A DNA stretch of 64,000 bases from Bacteriovoracaceae bacterium UBA6153 (GTDB taxonomy: Bacteria; Bdellovibrionota; Bacteriovoracia; Bacteriovoracales; Bacteriovoracaceae): contig DIUR01000001.1 in assembly GCA_002428265.1 (NCBI GenBank), positions 248,001-312,000 of the forward strand, read 5' to 3'. Below, piece after piece: positions 8,636-17,003 of the stretch. The position numbers and the translations under genes were made by a program. Position 1 is the first letter of the stretch, and each line of letters opens with the position of its first letter. The notes under the pieces are model-generated. The model searched no databases. It was not told the DNA's origin and was given only the letters and a program-made list of their open reading frames with translations.

Positions 8636-8663
8636 GGCCCGCTAATCTAGCGGGCCTTTTTTT
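8636..8663. terminator. Bidirectional intrinsic terminator
   Basis: A nine-base-pair perfect stem (GGCCCGCTA at 8636-8644 with TAGCGGGCC at 8648-8656) has a three-base loop, A-runs on the left and T-runs on the right. It can end both the sulfatase-like gene and the convergent secreted-protein gene. Confidence 0.92.
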
Positions 8664-8664
8664 A

Positions 8665-9537
8665 TTAATCTAGTTTAAAAAGTCTTCCGTCACCTGCGAC
8701 AAAGAACGACTCGTTCGTCGTAATCTGTCTCGTGAAGTTCTTTACTGTATAAGAAATTTCAATCGTTGCTCCTGCCACAACATTCTGAGCAGTTCCTACG
8801 TTTGAGATTTGAATCAACTGAGAGCTAGCATCCAGGTCAAATCCCCATGAGATGGTAATGTTTCTTGCCGATGCTCTGATCCCTGTAAGGTATTTCCCCT
8901 GTCCACCATAAGTTCCACCGTATTGGTAAGAAATTGAGTAAACAAAAGAGACAACTTCAGATCCAAAACCATTTGCATAAGTGATCTTGTAATGTTTTGT
9001 CATTGGTAGTGACCAGTCACCCATGTCGTGAACAACAGGATCTTTAGTATCTAGTCTTGGTAAAACAGAAACCGCTGACATTGGATTGTTTGTAACAACC
9101 GCTTTTCCTTTTTCAATTGTAGGAATGATTTTTTGTCCGATAGCAATTAACTTATCCACAACCATGATAACGCCATCAAAAAATCCTGATGGTGCTGGAG
9201 TTTGACCTCCACCGGCAGCAGCTACTAGATTTGTTCCCGACTTATTCCCGCCTTCTTTTGTGCCTTCTGAGACTTCAGGTGGCTTTGGTGGAATGTTTGG
9301 AATCGTGATGGCCTTGTTAGTCCCTTCTGAAGCTTCATTAATAAACTCCATCGCTTCTTCTTCAGTCAGCTCTTTTACTTTACTTACTTTGATTTGAAAG
9401 TAAGGATCAGATATTGACTCTTTCTTGTTCGTTAGAAGCACTTCTTTGAACTTAGATCCGGCAAAAGCGTCAGCACTCACAAGTTGCACGGCCAAGGCCA
9501 CTGAAAGAACAACTTTTGTCAGGTTCGATGTCTTCAT
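8665..9537 (-). CDS. Secreted protein of unknown function
   Basis: A 290-residue protein. A longer open frame reaches 9648, but the start at 9537 is better: it gives MKTSNLTKVVLSVALAVQLV, a good signal peptide cut after ADAFA, and a GGGGGA ribosome site eight bases upstream. The mature part has a proline- and glycine-rich linker near residues 75-115 (IPNIPPKPPEVS) and then a beta-rich C-terminal domain with several aromatic strands (YANGFGSEVVSFVYSISYQY). No cysteines or catalytic motif stand out. It probably acts in the periplasm or at the surface. I do not recognise the family. Confidence 0.75.
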   Translation of the reverse strand: MKTSNLTKVVLSVALAVQLVSADAFAGSKFKEVLLTNKKESISDPYFQIKVSKVKELTEEEAMEFINEASEGTNKAITIPNIPPKPPEVSEGTKEGGNKSGTNLVAAAGGGQTPAPSGFFDGVIMVVDKLIAIGQKIIPTIEKGKAVVTNNPMSAVSVLPRLDTKDPVVHDMGDWSLPMTKHYKITYANGFGSEVVSFVYSISYQYGGTYGGQGKYLTGIRASARNITISWGFDLDASSQLIQISNVGTAQNVVAGATIEISYTVKNFTRQITTNESFFVAGDGRLFKLD

Positions 9538-9651
9538 TTGTATAATCCCCCACGATGTACAGTTTCGATTACATGCATTTAGCAATCCAATCTTAAAAAC
9601 ACAATTAGGTCTTCTCGGGCAAGTAAAAATTACATAGAATAGGCCCATTAA

Positions 9652-9689
9652 TTTACAGCACGAGTACCGGAATCTAAAATATTCTCACA
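9652..9689 (+). promoter_or_regulatory. Promoter of the AlkB-like gene, predicted leaderless mRNA
   Basis: TTTACA (9652-9657), a 17-base spacer and TAAAAT (9675-9680) form a good sigma-70 type promoter. The expected start of transcription falls within two bases of the ATG at 9689, and no Shine-Dalgarno sequence is present. Confidence 0.6.
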
Positions 9690-10522
9690 TGAGTAAGAAA
9701 GTTATCATTAGAAAGGACGGATTGTTCTATCATCCGACCTTCATCAAAAAGCAGGAAAAAGAGGCCATCTTAGAATGGCTGGCCACTCTGCACCCGATAT
9801 GGGAGATGCGCTACTCTGAGAACAATCCTCCTCCTCCAGAAGACACACAAAGAAGACTTCTACGTCCTGTCTACTGGTTAGGGAACTGGCAGTTTGCTTG
9901 CCTTAATTATTATCATCCACCTAAAGGTATCCATAACCGCTGCATCCATGCAGAAGGTTATCCGCCAGCTTTGAAAAAAATTATTGAAACAATTGAAGGC
10001 ATTACCAAAATGTACTTTAAGAGATCCGAAGTTCCTAAAGGATGGAAGCTCAACACCTGTCTGATAAATTTTTACGGAACTTCAATTGATGAAAACGGCA
10101 AAAAAGTTGATACCGCAAGAGTTGGTGACCATAAGGATTTCGAGTTAGGCCCGGTTGCCTCTGTCTCATTCGGAGAACGTGCCTTCTTCCAGTTTGTCAT
10201 GGGTAAAAAAGATTTAAAGAACAATGTTTTATTTGAGCAATGGCTTGAAGACTCAAGTCTGCAGATTTTTGCCGGCGACCTTTATAAAGACCGCGCTTTT
10301 CACCGCGTTCAGCGAGTAGAAAATAAACTAAAAACCATTTTCCCACTCAATGTGGAAAACTTTGAAACAAGAAGAATCAATTTTACTTTCAGGTATGTTC
10401 CCGCTGAACATATTATCGATTACAAAGACCTGCCTGCCCCACAAAAAAGTGACGTTACCGGCTACATGGAAAAGCTTGCTGAAAACTCAGATCACTTCAG
10501 ACGCGCTCTCCTTAAGAAATAA
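9689..10522 (+). CDS. AlkB-like 2-oxoglutarate/Fe(II) oxygenase
   Basis: This 277-residue protein shows the AlkB pattern. The iron ligands are H-x-D in VGDHKDFEL and a distal histidine in DRAFHRVQRV, and the 2-oxoglutarate arginine and substrate arginine are in RRINFTFRYV. The preceding NTCLINFYG is the usual strand before the HxD motif. AlkB enzymes remove alkyl groups from damaged bases oxidatively. The protein is longer than E. coli AlkB (about 216) with a distinct N-terminal region of about 110 residues. Location near lexA and dinB fits a repair role. The exact substrate (DNA, RNA or protein) is not fixed. Confidence 0.8.
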   Translation: MSKKVIIRKDGLFYHPTFIKKQEKEAILEWLATLHPIWEMRYSENNPPPPEDTQRRLLRPVYWLGNWQFACLNYYHPPKGIHNRCIHAEGYPPALKKIIETIEGITKMYFKRSEVPKGWKLNTCLINFYGTSIDENGKKVDTARVGDHKDFELGPVASVSFGERAFFQFVMGKKDLKNNVLFEQWLEDSSLQIFAGDLYKDRAFHRVQRVENKLKTIFPLNVENFETRRINFTFRYVPAEHIIDYKDLPAPQKSDVTGYMEKLAENSDHFRRALLKK

Positions 10523-10563
10523 TATTTAGTGCAAATCCGATTCACTAGTTGTTAAATATCCTC

Positions 10564-12336
10564 ATGAACTCATTCATCAATCAAGCCTTACTTTTTATCG
10601 GATCGGCCGTCATGCTCGTGCCTATCTTTCATCTTTTAGGATTAGGATCTATTCTCGGATACCTGGTTGCGGGAATCATTGTCGGCCCTTATGGACTGGC
10701 ACTTATTCATGAATCAGAAAGTCTGCACCACTTTGCAGAGCTTGGAGTGATTCTTCTACTTTTTATTATTGGTCTGGAAATTCAACCGAAGAAACTCTGG
10801 TCCATGAGAAAAAATCTTATTGGCCTTGGCGGACTGCAAGTTGTTCTTTGCTCTGTCATTTTTATGTTAGTAGCAAAACAATTTGGCGTTTCAACAATTC
10901 CCGCGGCCGTTATTGGTTTTGCCATGTCACTTTCTTCTACGGCGTTTGCTCTTCAGACACTCGCTGAAAAAAGTCAGCTGGGCACAGAGCATGGCCAGTC
11001 TTCATTTGCCGTTCTTCTTATGCAAGACTTACTGGCCATTCCAGCTCTCGCACTGATTCCTGCTTTTTCAAGTGTAGATGCAGCTTCTGGGCTTACCATA
11101 AAGACTGCCGTCTTATTTATTGTGATTTTAATTTCGCTCGTGCTTGCCAGCCGTTTTCTTATCAGACCAGTCTTCAGACTTATTTCTTCGACGAGAATCA
11201 GAGAACTATTTACGGCCGTGACTTTGGCCGTCGTTTTAGGTGTGGCTGCTTTAATGCTCTCAATTGGTTTATCGGCAGCTCTCGGGACTTTCATAGCCGG
11301 AGTACTACTCGCTGACTCTGAATACCGTCACGAACTAGAAGCTGACCTTGGGCCATTTAAAAATTTATTGATGGGACTCTTTTTTATCGGGGTCGGTATG
11401 GGAGTTAATTTAGAAATTATTACTTCTAAACCACTTATTGTTCTGGGCCTTTCTTTTGGGTATATCGCTTTAAAAATGGCGTTAGTGTATTTAACTGGAA
11501 GAGTTTTTAAAATGAGATCAACCAACTCAAAACTCATGGCACTAACAATCGGCCAGGGTGGAGAGTTCGCTTTTGTTATTTTTGGTATCGCCATGACTTA
11601 TCAGATGGCCGATCCTGACCTGCTATCACTTCTTACTGTCGTCATTACTATTTCAATGGCCATGAGCCCGATTCTTCTTCTTCTCAATGACAAATTCGAA
11701 GCGCTCGTTTGTAAAAATAAAGTTGAGCCTCAATATGATGTCATCAATAATGAATCCCCTGAAGTTATTATCGCGGGCTTTGGCCGCTTCGGACAAATTT
11801 TTGCCCGTATTCTTAAGAAGCAAAACATTGCCTTTACTGCCATTGATAGAGACCCAAATCAGATTGAACTGGTGAGAAAATTTGGCAACAAAGTTTATTA
11901 TGGAGATGCTTCACGCCTCGATATTATGGAAGCTGCTGGAGTTGCTAAGGCAAAATATTTTATCAACGCCATTGATGATGTCGAAGACTCACTTAGTGCT
12001 GTTAAAACAATTAAAGAACACTTTCCTCACGTAAAGATCTTTGCGAGATCGAGAAACCGCGGACACTCGTTTGATCTTTGGGATCTAGGTGTAGAGAAAG
12101 TTAAGCGTGAAACTTTTGATTCGAGTTTAAACTTCACTAGAGATTTATTGCTGGATATGGGGATGGATCAGGCCCAAGTCGACAACATCATTAAAAAGTT
12201 TTCTGAGCACGACCGCTCTTTCATTAAAGAGCAGCACAAAGTCAGAAATGATGAAAAAATGTTTATTAGCGTCTACCAAAAAGGGCAGGCCCAATTAGCA
12301 GAAGTTCTAAAGCGAGACATAGAAGAAAAAATATAG
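10564..12336 (+). CDS. Kef-type potassium/proton antiporter with RCK domain
   Basis: The start is taken at ATG 10564; a TTG five codons upstream is less likely. The 590-residue product has about twelve hydrophobic helices of the CPA2 family (motifs GLGSILGYLVAGIIVGPYG and FAELGVILLLFIIGLEI). A cytosolic TrkA-N/RCK domain follows from about residue 390 (VIIAGFGRFGQ, a nucleotide-binding loop). Such proteins export K+ or take up protons at the inner membrane and protect against electrophiles and acid. No separate KefF/KefG gene is adjacent. No clear ribosome site is seen. Confidence 0.9.
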   Translation: MNSFINQALLFIGSAVMLVPIFHLLGLGSILGYLVAGIIVGPYGLALIHESESLHHFAELGVILLLFIIGLEIQPKKLWSMRKNLIGLGGLQVVLCSVIFMLVAKQFGVSTIPAAVIGFAMSLSSTAFALQTLAEKSQLGTEHGQSSFAVLLMQDLLAIPALALIPAFSSVDAASGLTIKTAVLFIVILISLVLASRFLIRPVFRLISSTRIRELFTAVTLAVVLGVAALMLSIGLSAALGTFIAGVLLADSEYRHELEADLGPFKNLLMGLFFIGVGMGVNLEIITSKPLIVLGLSFGYIALKMALVYLTGRVFKMRSTNSKLMALTIGQGGEFAFVIFGIAMTYQMADPDLLSLLTVVITISMAMSPILLLLNDKFEALVCKNKVEPQYDVINNESPEVIIAGFGRFGQIFARILKKQNIAFTAIDRDPNQIELVRKFGNKVYYGDASRLDIMEAAGVAKAKYFINAIDDVEDSLSAVKTIKEHFPHVKIFARSRNRGHSFDLWDLGVEKVKRETFDSSLNFTRDLLLDMGMDQAQVDNIIKKFSEHDRSFIKEQHKVRNDEKMFISVYQKGQAQLAEVLKRDIEEKI

Positions 12337-12360
12337 TTTTAAAAAAGATTTGCCGGAGTG

Positions 12361-12396
12361 TTGACTTACGCAAAGATTACGCTTAAACTTTTTCTA
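12361..12396 (+). promoter_or_regulatory. lexA promoter with TTACGC direct repeat, predicted leaderless
   Basis: TTGACT (12361-12366), 17 bases and TAAACT (12384-12389) form the promoter, so transcription would begin at about the ATG (12396). Two TTACGC copies (12366-12371 and 12377-12382) are 11 bases apart, one helical turn, between the two promoter elements. That is a natural place for LexA to bind its own promoter. Confidence 0.5.
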
Positions 12397-13010
12397 TGGC
12401 GATTACAAAAAAACAAAAAGAGTTCTATGATTACATTGTGGCCTACAACCAAGAGCATGGCCACTCACCCACTCAAAAAGAGATTAAAGACCACTTTGGT
12501 CTGAAGTCTTTTGGGTCAGTGCAAAAGTACCTTCAGTACTTAAATAAAGAAGGCCTATTAGAAACTCAATGGAACCAACGCCGAAGCTTAGAAATTAAGG
12601 CTGATGCTCCTGTCGATACCGACTCGGATCAGATCCCTCTTTTAGGATTAGTTGCTGCCGGGAACCCTATCGAGGCCATCGAAAATCCAACTAACACAAT
12701 AGCTGTACCAAAAAATCTCCTTAAAGGAGGATTCCGCTACTTCGCCCTGACTGTTAAAGGGGACTCAATGATAGAAGCGGGAATTTTAGAAAATGATGTT
12801 TTAGTTTGTCGCTCAACCAAAGAAGCACGTAACGGCCAGATCGTCGTTGCCGTGGTTAACGGTGAAGCTACAGTTAAAACCTTCTCTCAACAAAAGAAAA
12901 CAATAGAGCTTCTTCCTGCCAATAAAAACTACTCACCTATCATCGTCGATGAAACAGTTGAAGATTTTAAAATCGTAGGAAATCTAGTTGGTCTTCTTCG
13001 ATCTTATTAA
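12396..13010 (+). CDS. lexA: LexA repressor
   Basis: The 204-residue protein is the SOS repressor. The N-terminal winged helix runs to about residue 70 (HSPTQKEIKDHFG and SVQKYLQYL). The self-cleavage bond is A88-G89 in LVAAGNP. The catalytic Ser124 lies in VKGDSMIE and Lys161 in GEATVKTF. On DNA damage RecA filaments trigger cleavage and genes under LexA are induced. dinB follows after 25 bases, so the pair forms a small SOS operon. There is no Shine-Dalgarno site, in keeping with a leaderless message. Confidence 0.95.
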   Translation: MAITKKQKEFYDYIVAYNQEHGHSPTQKEIKDHFGLKSFGSVQKYLQYLNKEGLLETQWNQRRSLEIKADAPVDTDSDQIPLLGLVAAGNPIEAIENPTNTIAVPKNLLKGGFRYFALTVKGDSMIEAGILENDVLVCRSTKEARNGQIVVAVVNGEATVKTFSQQKKTIELLPANKNYSPIIVDETVEDFKIVGNLVGLLRSY

Positions 13011-13035
13011 TTAACTAAACGGCATTAACAATTTT

Positions 13036-14133
13036 ATGCAGAAAAAGATAATCCATGTTGATATGGACTGCTTCTACGCGCAAGTGGAGATGCGAGATCG
13101 TCCAGAACTCACGAATGTTCCGCTGGCAATCGGTGGATTACCTGGAACACGAAGTGTTCTTTGCACGAGTAACTATATTGCTCGCAAGTTCGGCGTAAAA
13201 TCGGCAATGCCAACTGACTATGCTGTCAGGCTTTGCCCAAAGCTAGTTGTACTGCCTCCTGATTTTAGAAAATATAAAAAGGCCTCGGAAATTATCCAGA
13301 GTATTTTTTCAAGATACTCTGACACAGTTGAAACAGTCTCTCTTGATGAAGCTTATCTCGACGTCTCTGGTGCTATAAGTGCGACAGATATTGGAAAAAG
13401 AATTAAGGCAGACATTTTTAAAGAGACAGGTCTCACCGCTTCAGTAGGAATTGCTCCTAATAAGTTTTTGGCAAAAATTGCCAGCGACTGGAAAAAACCT
13501 AATGGGCTTTTTGTGATTAAACCTCATGAAGTAGAAAAATTTGTAAAAGATTTACCGGTTAAATTAATTCCTGGAGTCGGAAAAAAAGGACTTCAGCATT
13601 TAGAAAGTCTAGGCATTAAAACTTGCAATGATATAAGACAATACCCTCCAGAAGTTTTGGCCTTAAGTTTTGGCAAGTTTAGCCTGGACCTCTTCTATTA
13701 TGCTAAAGGCATTGATGAGCGCGAAGTGGTCAGTGAATGGGAGAGAAAATCTCTCAGTGTCGAAAATACTTTTTTACAAGACATGACAGATCCTGAAGAG
13801 ATGAAGCAATATCTTCAAGAACTCTTAATGGAAATGAAAGATCGTGTCGGACGCCACTTGGAAGATGAGCCACATAAGAAAATAAAAAAAATCTTTGTTA
13901 AAGTTAAATACAATGACTTCAAACAATCTACCTCCGAAGAGACTATAATCCCCTTCGAATACGAAGATAGTCTCTTCGACCAGGTGGCCAATATTAACAA
14001 CTATTACCGCCTCTTAAACGTCAGCCTTACGAAAAAAACTTGCCCTGTACGTCTCCTGGGAGTTGGAGTAAGATTCTTAACAGGTGAAGAGTCTGACCCT
14101 ATTCAGCTTAGCCTCTTTCCTCTTTGTGCATAA
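13036..14133 (+). CDS. dinB: DNA polymerase IV (Y family)
   Basis: The 365-residue enzyme carries the Y-family motifs: HVDMDCFYAQVE with the first catalytic aspartate, VSLDEAYLDVSG with the D-E pair, and the helix-hairpin-helix LPVKLIPGVGKK. The little-finger domain follows from about residue 240. The C-terminus QLSLFPLCA resembles a clamp-binding peptide (Q-L-S-L-F). It copies past damaged bases during the SOS response. It lies directly after lexA and probably shares its promoter. The gene overlaps nothing that would disturb its end. Confidence 0.95.
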   Translation: MQKKIIHVDMDCFYAQVEMRDRPELTNVPLAIGGLPGTRSVLCTSNYIARKFGVKSAMPTDYAVRLCPKLVVLPPDFRKYKKASEIIQSIFSRYSDTVETVSLDEAYLDVSGAISATDIGKRIKADIFKETGLTASVGIAPNKFLAKIASDWKKPNGLFVIKPHEVEKFVKDLPVKLIPGVGKKGLQHLESLGIKTCNDIRQYPPEVLALSFGKFSLDLFYYAKGIDEREVVSEWERKSLSVENTFLQDMTDPEEMKQYLQELLMEMKDRVGRHLEDEPHKKIKKIFVKVKYNDFKQSTSEETIIPFEYEDSLFDQVANINNYYRLLNVSLTKKTCPVRLLGVGVRFLTGEESDPIQLSLFPLCA

Positions 14134-14162
14134 GCACTAAAAAATATTATCCTGACGGCACT

Positions 14163-16223
14163 ATGAACTCTTTTTCACTAAAAGATTACATGCAAACTTT
14201 TTCTGAGAACTCAGTTCCCGGCAGTCATATATTTTACCGTGAAGGAAGTAATGTTTTTTCGTATTTCCATTTAATTGATGATTCAAAAAAACTCGTCAGT
14301 TTTTTTGATGACCTAAATGATGAATATATTTTATTACAGTTTCATTCTTCGTATCAGCTCTTTGCTCACTTACTAGCGGGACTTCATTCAAAGAAGAAAT
14401 TTTTAATTGTCTCTCCAAAAGAGCCTCTTTCAGCTCTTGAGCACTACAAACTCCATTTTCCTTTTACCAAAATTATTAAAGACCATGATTTTTCTTCACT
14501 TAAAACTCCTGGTCTTTTAAAAGATGTACCGATGGATCAGACGGTTTTTAATATTTTAAGCTCAGGATCAACAGGGCCCGCTAAAAGCATTCCTCTGTCA
14601 CTTCAAAACATTTATCAGTCTAGTAAGAGCATTATTGATTTTTTTGAAATGAACGCCTCGCACACGACGCTAATGAATCTGCCTCACAATCATATTGGGG
14701 GGTTGATGATTTTATGGAGAGCTTTCTTTAGTTATGGATGTGTGACAAAAAACACTGAAGATAAATTTCAATTTATCTCTCTCGTGCCTCTTCAATTAAA
14801 GAGAATGTTTGAGAGTGCAAGTGACATTAAAAAATTGCAAGAATGCCGTGCTGTTTTAATTGGCGGTGCTCCTTTTCTAGAAGATCTAAAAGAAAAAGCA
14901 AAGCAGTTAAACATTTCAACTTATGAAACCTATGGGATGAGTGAGACGTCTTCTCTTGTTATGTTGAATGGAGTTCCTCTTGAAGGCCAGAGTATAAAGC
15001 TTGATGAGAATAACCATTTTCTGATCAAAGGAAAAACGATCTCTTCTATTATGCCACTGGATGATCAAGGATTTTATCATACAAAAGATGTGGGACTTCA
15101 AAAGGCAGATGGGTCTTTTTCTTTTGTAGAGCGCAGTGATTTACTGTTTAAAAGTGCCGGAGAAATGATTGACCCACTTAAGCTTGAGGCCATCATCAAA
15201 AAACACCCAGCTATAAAAAATGCTGTGGTTGTTAGTGTTCCTCATAACGAATGGACCAATGCTGCGACTTTAGTTTATCAAACGGATGATAAAAACTTAA
15301 CCAACGAATCTTTGAAAGATTATTTAAAACAGGAATTGCACCCTCATTTAATTCCTAAGTATTTCCTTATCGCTCCTGAATCTTTAATGAACTCAGAGAT
15401 GAAGCCTAAAAGATTTGAAATTAAAAATTTTGCCCTTAAAGAAGTTTTTAAGGATAAGTTGCATTATTTATATATCCCGCAAAACAACGCTACAAAACTG
15501 ATGGTTTATTTTCATGGTTTCATGGAAGACCACACTGACATGATTGCATTGATGGACAATCATCACGGATTTAATCATTTGTTTATCGACCTTCCTGGAC
15601 ACGGAAAATCCCTCATTAAAAACTCTCCTTCAAGACAAGATATTTTTTCAAACCTTGAGTATTTAATCAAAGCGCTTCAAAACCATAACGAACTTTATTT
15701 TTATGGTTATTCAATGGGCGGCAGAGTTGCACTGGAACTTATCAGTAGAGGCCTAAGACCTGTTCTGTGTTTTGTTGAATCAGCTTCTTTTGGATTGTCA
15801 TCTCTTGACGAAAAAACATCCAGACAAAATCAGGATGCACATCTTTTTGATAATTTTGAAAACCATTCGATTTTTTTTGATAAGTGGTACTCTAATCCTT
15901 TATTTGGAAATTATCGCAATCACCCACACTATAAATCAGACATTGAAAAAAAATCTTCTCACTCCTACCTTGAATGGCAGAAATCGCTGGAGTTTTTATC
16001 TCCGGGTGCAGCTCCTTCATTGTTAAAAGAAAATATTCATGATCTAGGAAATCAAAAGATCGTAGGAATTTTTGGAAGTAATGATGAAAAATACAAAAAA
16101 CACTTTCAAGAAATAAAAAACGATTTAGTGAATCTAGTATTAGTAGAAATAGAAAATGCCGCCCACAATCCTCATAAGACTCACTTAAGTGAAGTCAAAA
16201 ATATTATCTCACGCTTTATTTAA
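14163..16223 (+). CDS. MenE-MenH fusion: o-succinylbenzoate-CoA ligase joined to SHCHC synthase-like hydrolase
   Basis: The start is ATG 14163; an upstream TTG is in frame but has no support. In the 686-residue product, residues 1 to about 445 form an adenylating enzyme with ILSSGSTGPAKSIPLS, NLPHNHIGG, YETYGMSETSS and a C-terminal EMKPKRFEI. These resemble MenE. Residues from about 450 are an alpha/beta hydrolase with MVYFHGFMEDH, DLPGHGKS and the elbow FYGYSMGGRVAL. The segment FFDKWYSNPLFG matches the W-Y-x-x-P-x-F signature of MenH. Both enzymes act in menaquinone synthesis, one step apart (MenH, then MenC, then MenE). No other men gene is nearby. The order in one chain is unusual. Confidence 0.82.
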   Translation: MNSFSLKDYMQTFSENSVPGSHIFYREGSNVFSYFHLIDDSKKLVSFFDDLNDEYILLQFHSSYQLFAHLLAGLHSKKKFLIVSPKEPLSALEHYKLHFPFTKIIKDHDFSSLKTPGLLKDVPMDQTVFNILSSGSTGPAKSIPLSLQNIYQSSKSIIDFFEMNASHTTLMNLPHNHIGGLMILWRAFFSYGCVTKNTEDKFQFISLVPLQLKRMFESASDIKKLQECRAVLIGGAPFLEDLKEKAKQLNISTYETYGMSETSSLVMLNGVPLEGQSIKLDENNHFLIKGKTISSIMPLDDQGFYHTKDVGLQKADGSFSFVERSDLLFKSAGEMIDPLKLEAIIKKHPAIKNAVVVSVPHNEWTNAATLVYQTDDKNLTNESLKDYLKQELHPHLIPKYFLIAPESLMNSEMKPKRFEIKNFALKEVFKDKLHYLYIPQNNATKLMVYFHGFMEDHTDMIALMDNHHGFNHLFIDLPGHGKSLIKNSPSRQDIFSNLEYLIKALQNHNELYFYGYSMGGRVALELISRGLRPVLCFVESASFGLSSLDEKTSRQNQDAHLFDNFENHSIFFDKWYSNPLFGNYRNHPHYKSDIEKKSSHSYLEWQKSLEFLSPGAAPSLLKENIHDLGNQKIVGIFGSNDEKYKKHFQEIKNDLVNLVLVEIENAAHNPHKTHLSEVKNIISRFI

Positions 16224-16571
16224 TTTTATCTTTAAGGTTCTTAGCTCAGTGATGAGCTGATCGACTTGATCTTCTAGCTCTAAATACAACTCCTGCGCTT
16301 TTTCATAAGAGTCGCTATTGCCTTTTGCAAACTCTTCTAGTTCAAGACATAAGTCATAAGCAAGTGAAGCAAAGAACCCACTCATAATACCTTTAAAGGT
16401 GTGTGCTTTAATGACAAGCTCAGCTCTGCCGTGATTCTTTATCGCGGCCGCAATCCCCTCCAAAAGCCTCATATGGCCTTCTTCGAATGCTGTGATCATA
16501 TCCAGTAGTATTTCTTCATCACCTAAGAAATGAAGTGCGAGTCTGTCGTATTGAAATGTTTTAAAGCTCAT
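16209..16571 (-). CDS. Histidine phosphotransfer (Hpt) domain protein
   Basis: A 120-residue all-helical protein with the Hpt signature around His57 (KAHTFKGIMSGF). The rest is amphipathic helix, with a coiled-coil-like C-terminal end (LELEDQVDQLITEL). Such proteins pass a phosphoryl group between hybrid kinases and response regulators. No kinase or receiver gene adjoins it, so its partners lie elsewhere. Its 3' end overlaps the end of the convergent MenE-MenH gene by 15 bases. Confidence 0.82.
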   Translation of the reverse strand: MSFKTFQYDRLALHFLGDEEILLDMITAFEEGHMRLLEGIAAAIKNHGRAELVIKAHTFKGIMSGFFASLAYDLCLELEEFAKGNSDSYEKAQELYLELEDQVDQLITELRTLKIKLNKA

Positions 16572-16641
16572 AAGAGTCTATTATAACTCAATAAATTTTA
16601 GTGTCTAAAGAAAAGTGCAAAACCAACCGATAAGATCAAGT

Positions 16642-16959
16642 ATGAGTAATGGAATTAAAAGCGTAGAGTTCTTAAGAGGTTTTTATAAGGCCCAAGCTGG
16701 AGCAAATACCAGTAAGGAAGATATCCGCGAGCTTAGAGAAATTAAGAATGAACTCAAAGTCAGCAATGATTTAAAGGCCATTGAGCTCAACAACGAAGTG
16801 CTCACTCACTCTCCTTATTTCACAGATCAGTCTTATTATAACAAAGAAAAAATTTATAATTCAGAAAGAGAGACTGATTGGAAAAATGTCAGGTCTGAAG
16901 AAGAGAATTTAAAAGCTGCTTTGGCGCTACGGACGATGAAGAGATTGAATATTTTATAA
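16642..16959 (+). CDS. Small charged protein of unknown function
   Basis: The start is taken as ATG 16642; an in-frame GTG at 16615 is possible. The product of about 105 residues is rich in Lys, Glu and Asn with no hydrophobic segment (for example EDIRELREIKNELKVS). It has a helical, perhaps coiled-coil, character. A clear terminator follows at once, which supports a real gene. It is divergent from the Hpt gene. The family is not recognised. Confidence 0.55.
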   Translation: MSNGIKSVEFLRGFYKAQAGANTSKEDIRELREIKNELKVSNDLKAIELNNEVLTHSPYFTDQSYYNKEKIYNSERETDWKNVRSEEENLKAALALRTMKRLNIL

Positions 16960-16960
16960 A

Positions 16961-16988
16961 AAAAAAGGCCGCTTAAGCGGCCTTTTTT
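16961..16988. terminator. Bidirectional intrinsic terminator
   Basis: GGCCGC-TTAA-GCGGCC (16967-16982) is flanked by six A on the left and six T on the right. It serves the small charged protein on the plus strand and the envelope protein on the minus strand. Confidence 0.92.
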
Positions 16989-17003
16989 ATTTTAAAAATC
17001 TTT

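Noticed and set aside
9538..9648. Longer start for the secreted protein at 8665
   Set aside because: The upstream residues do not form a leader, and the ATG at 9537 has both a ribosome site and a signal peptide.
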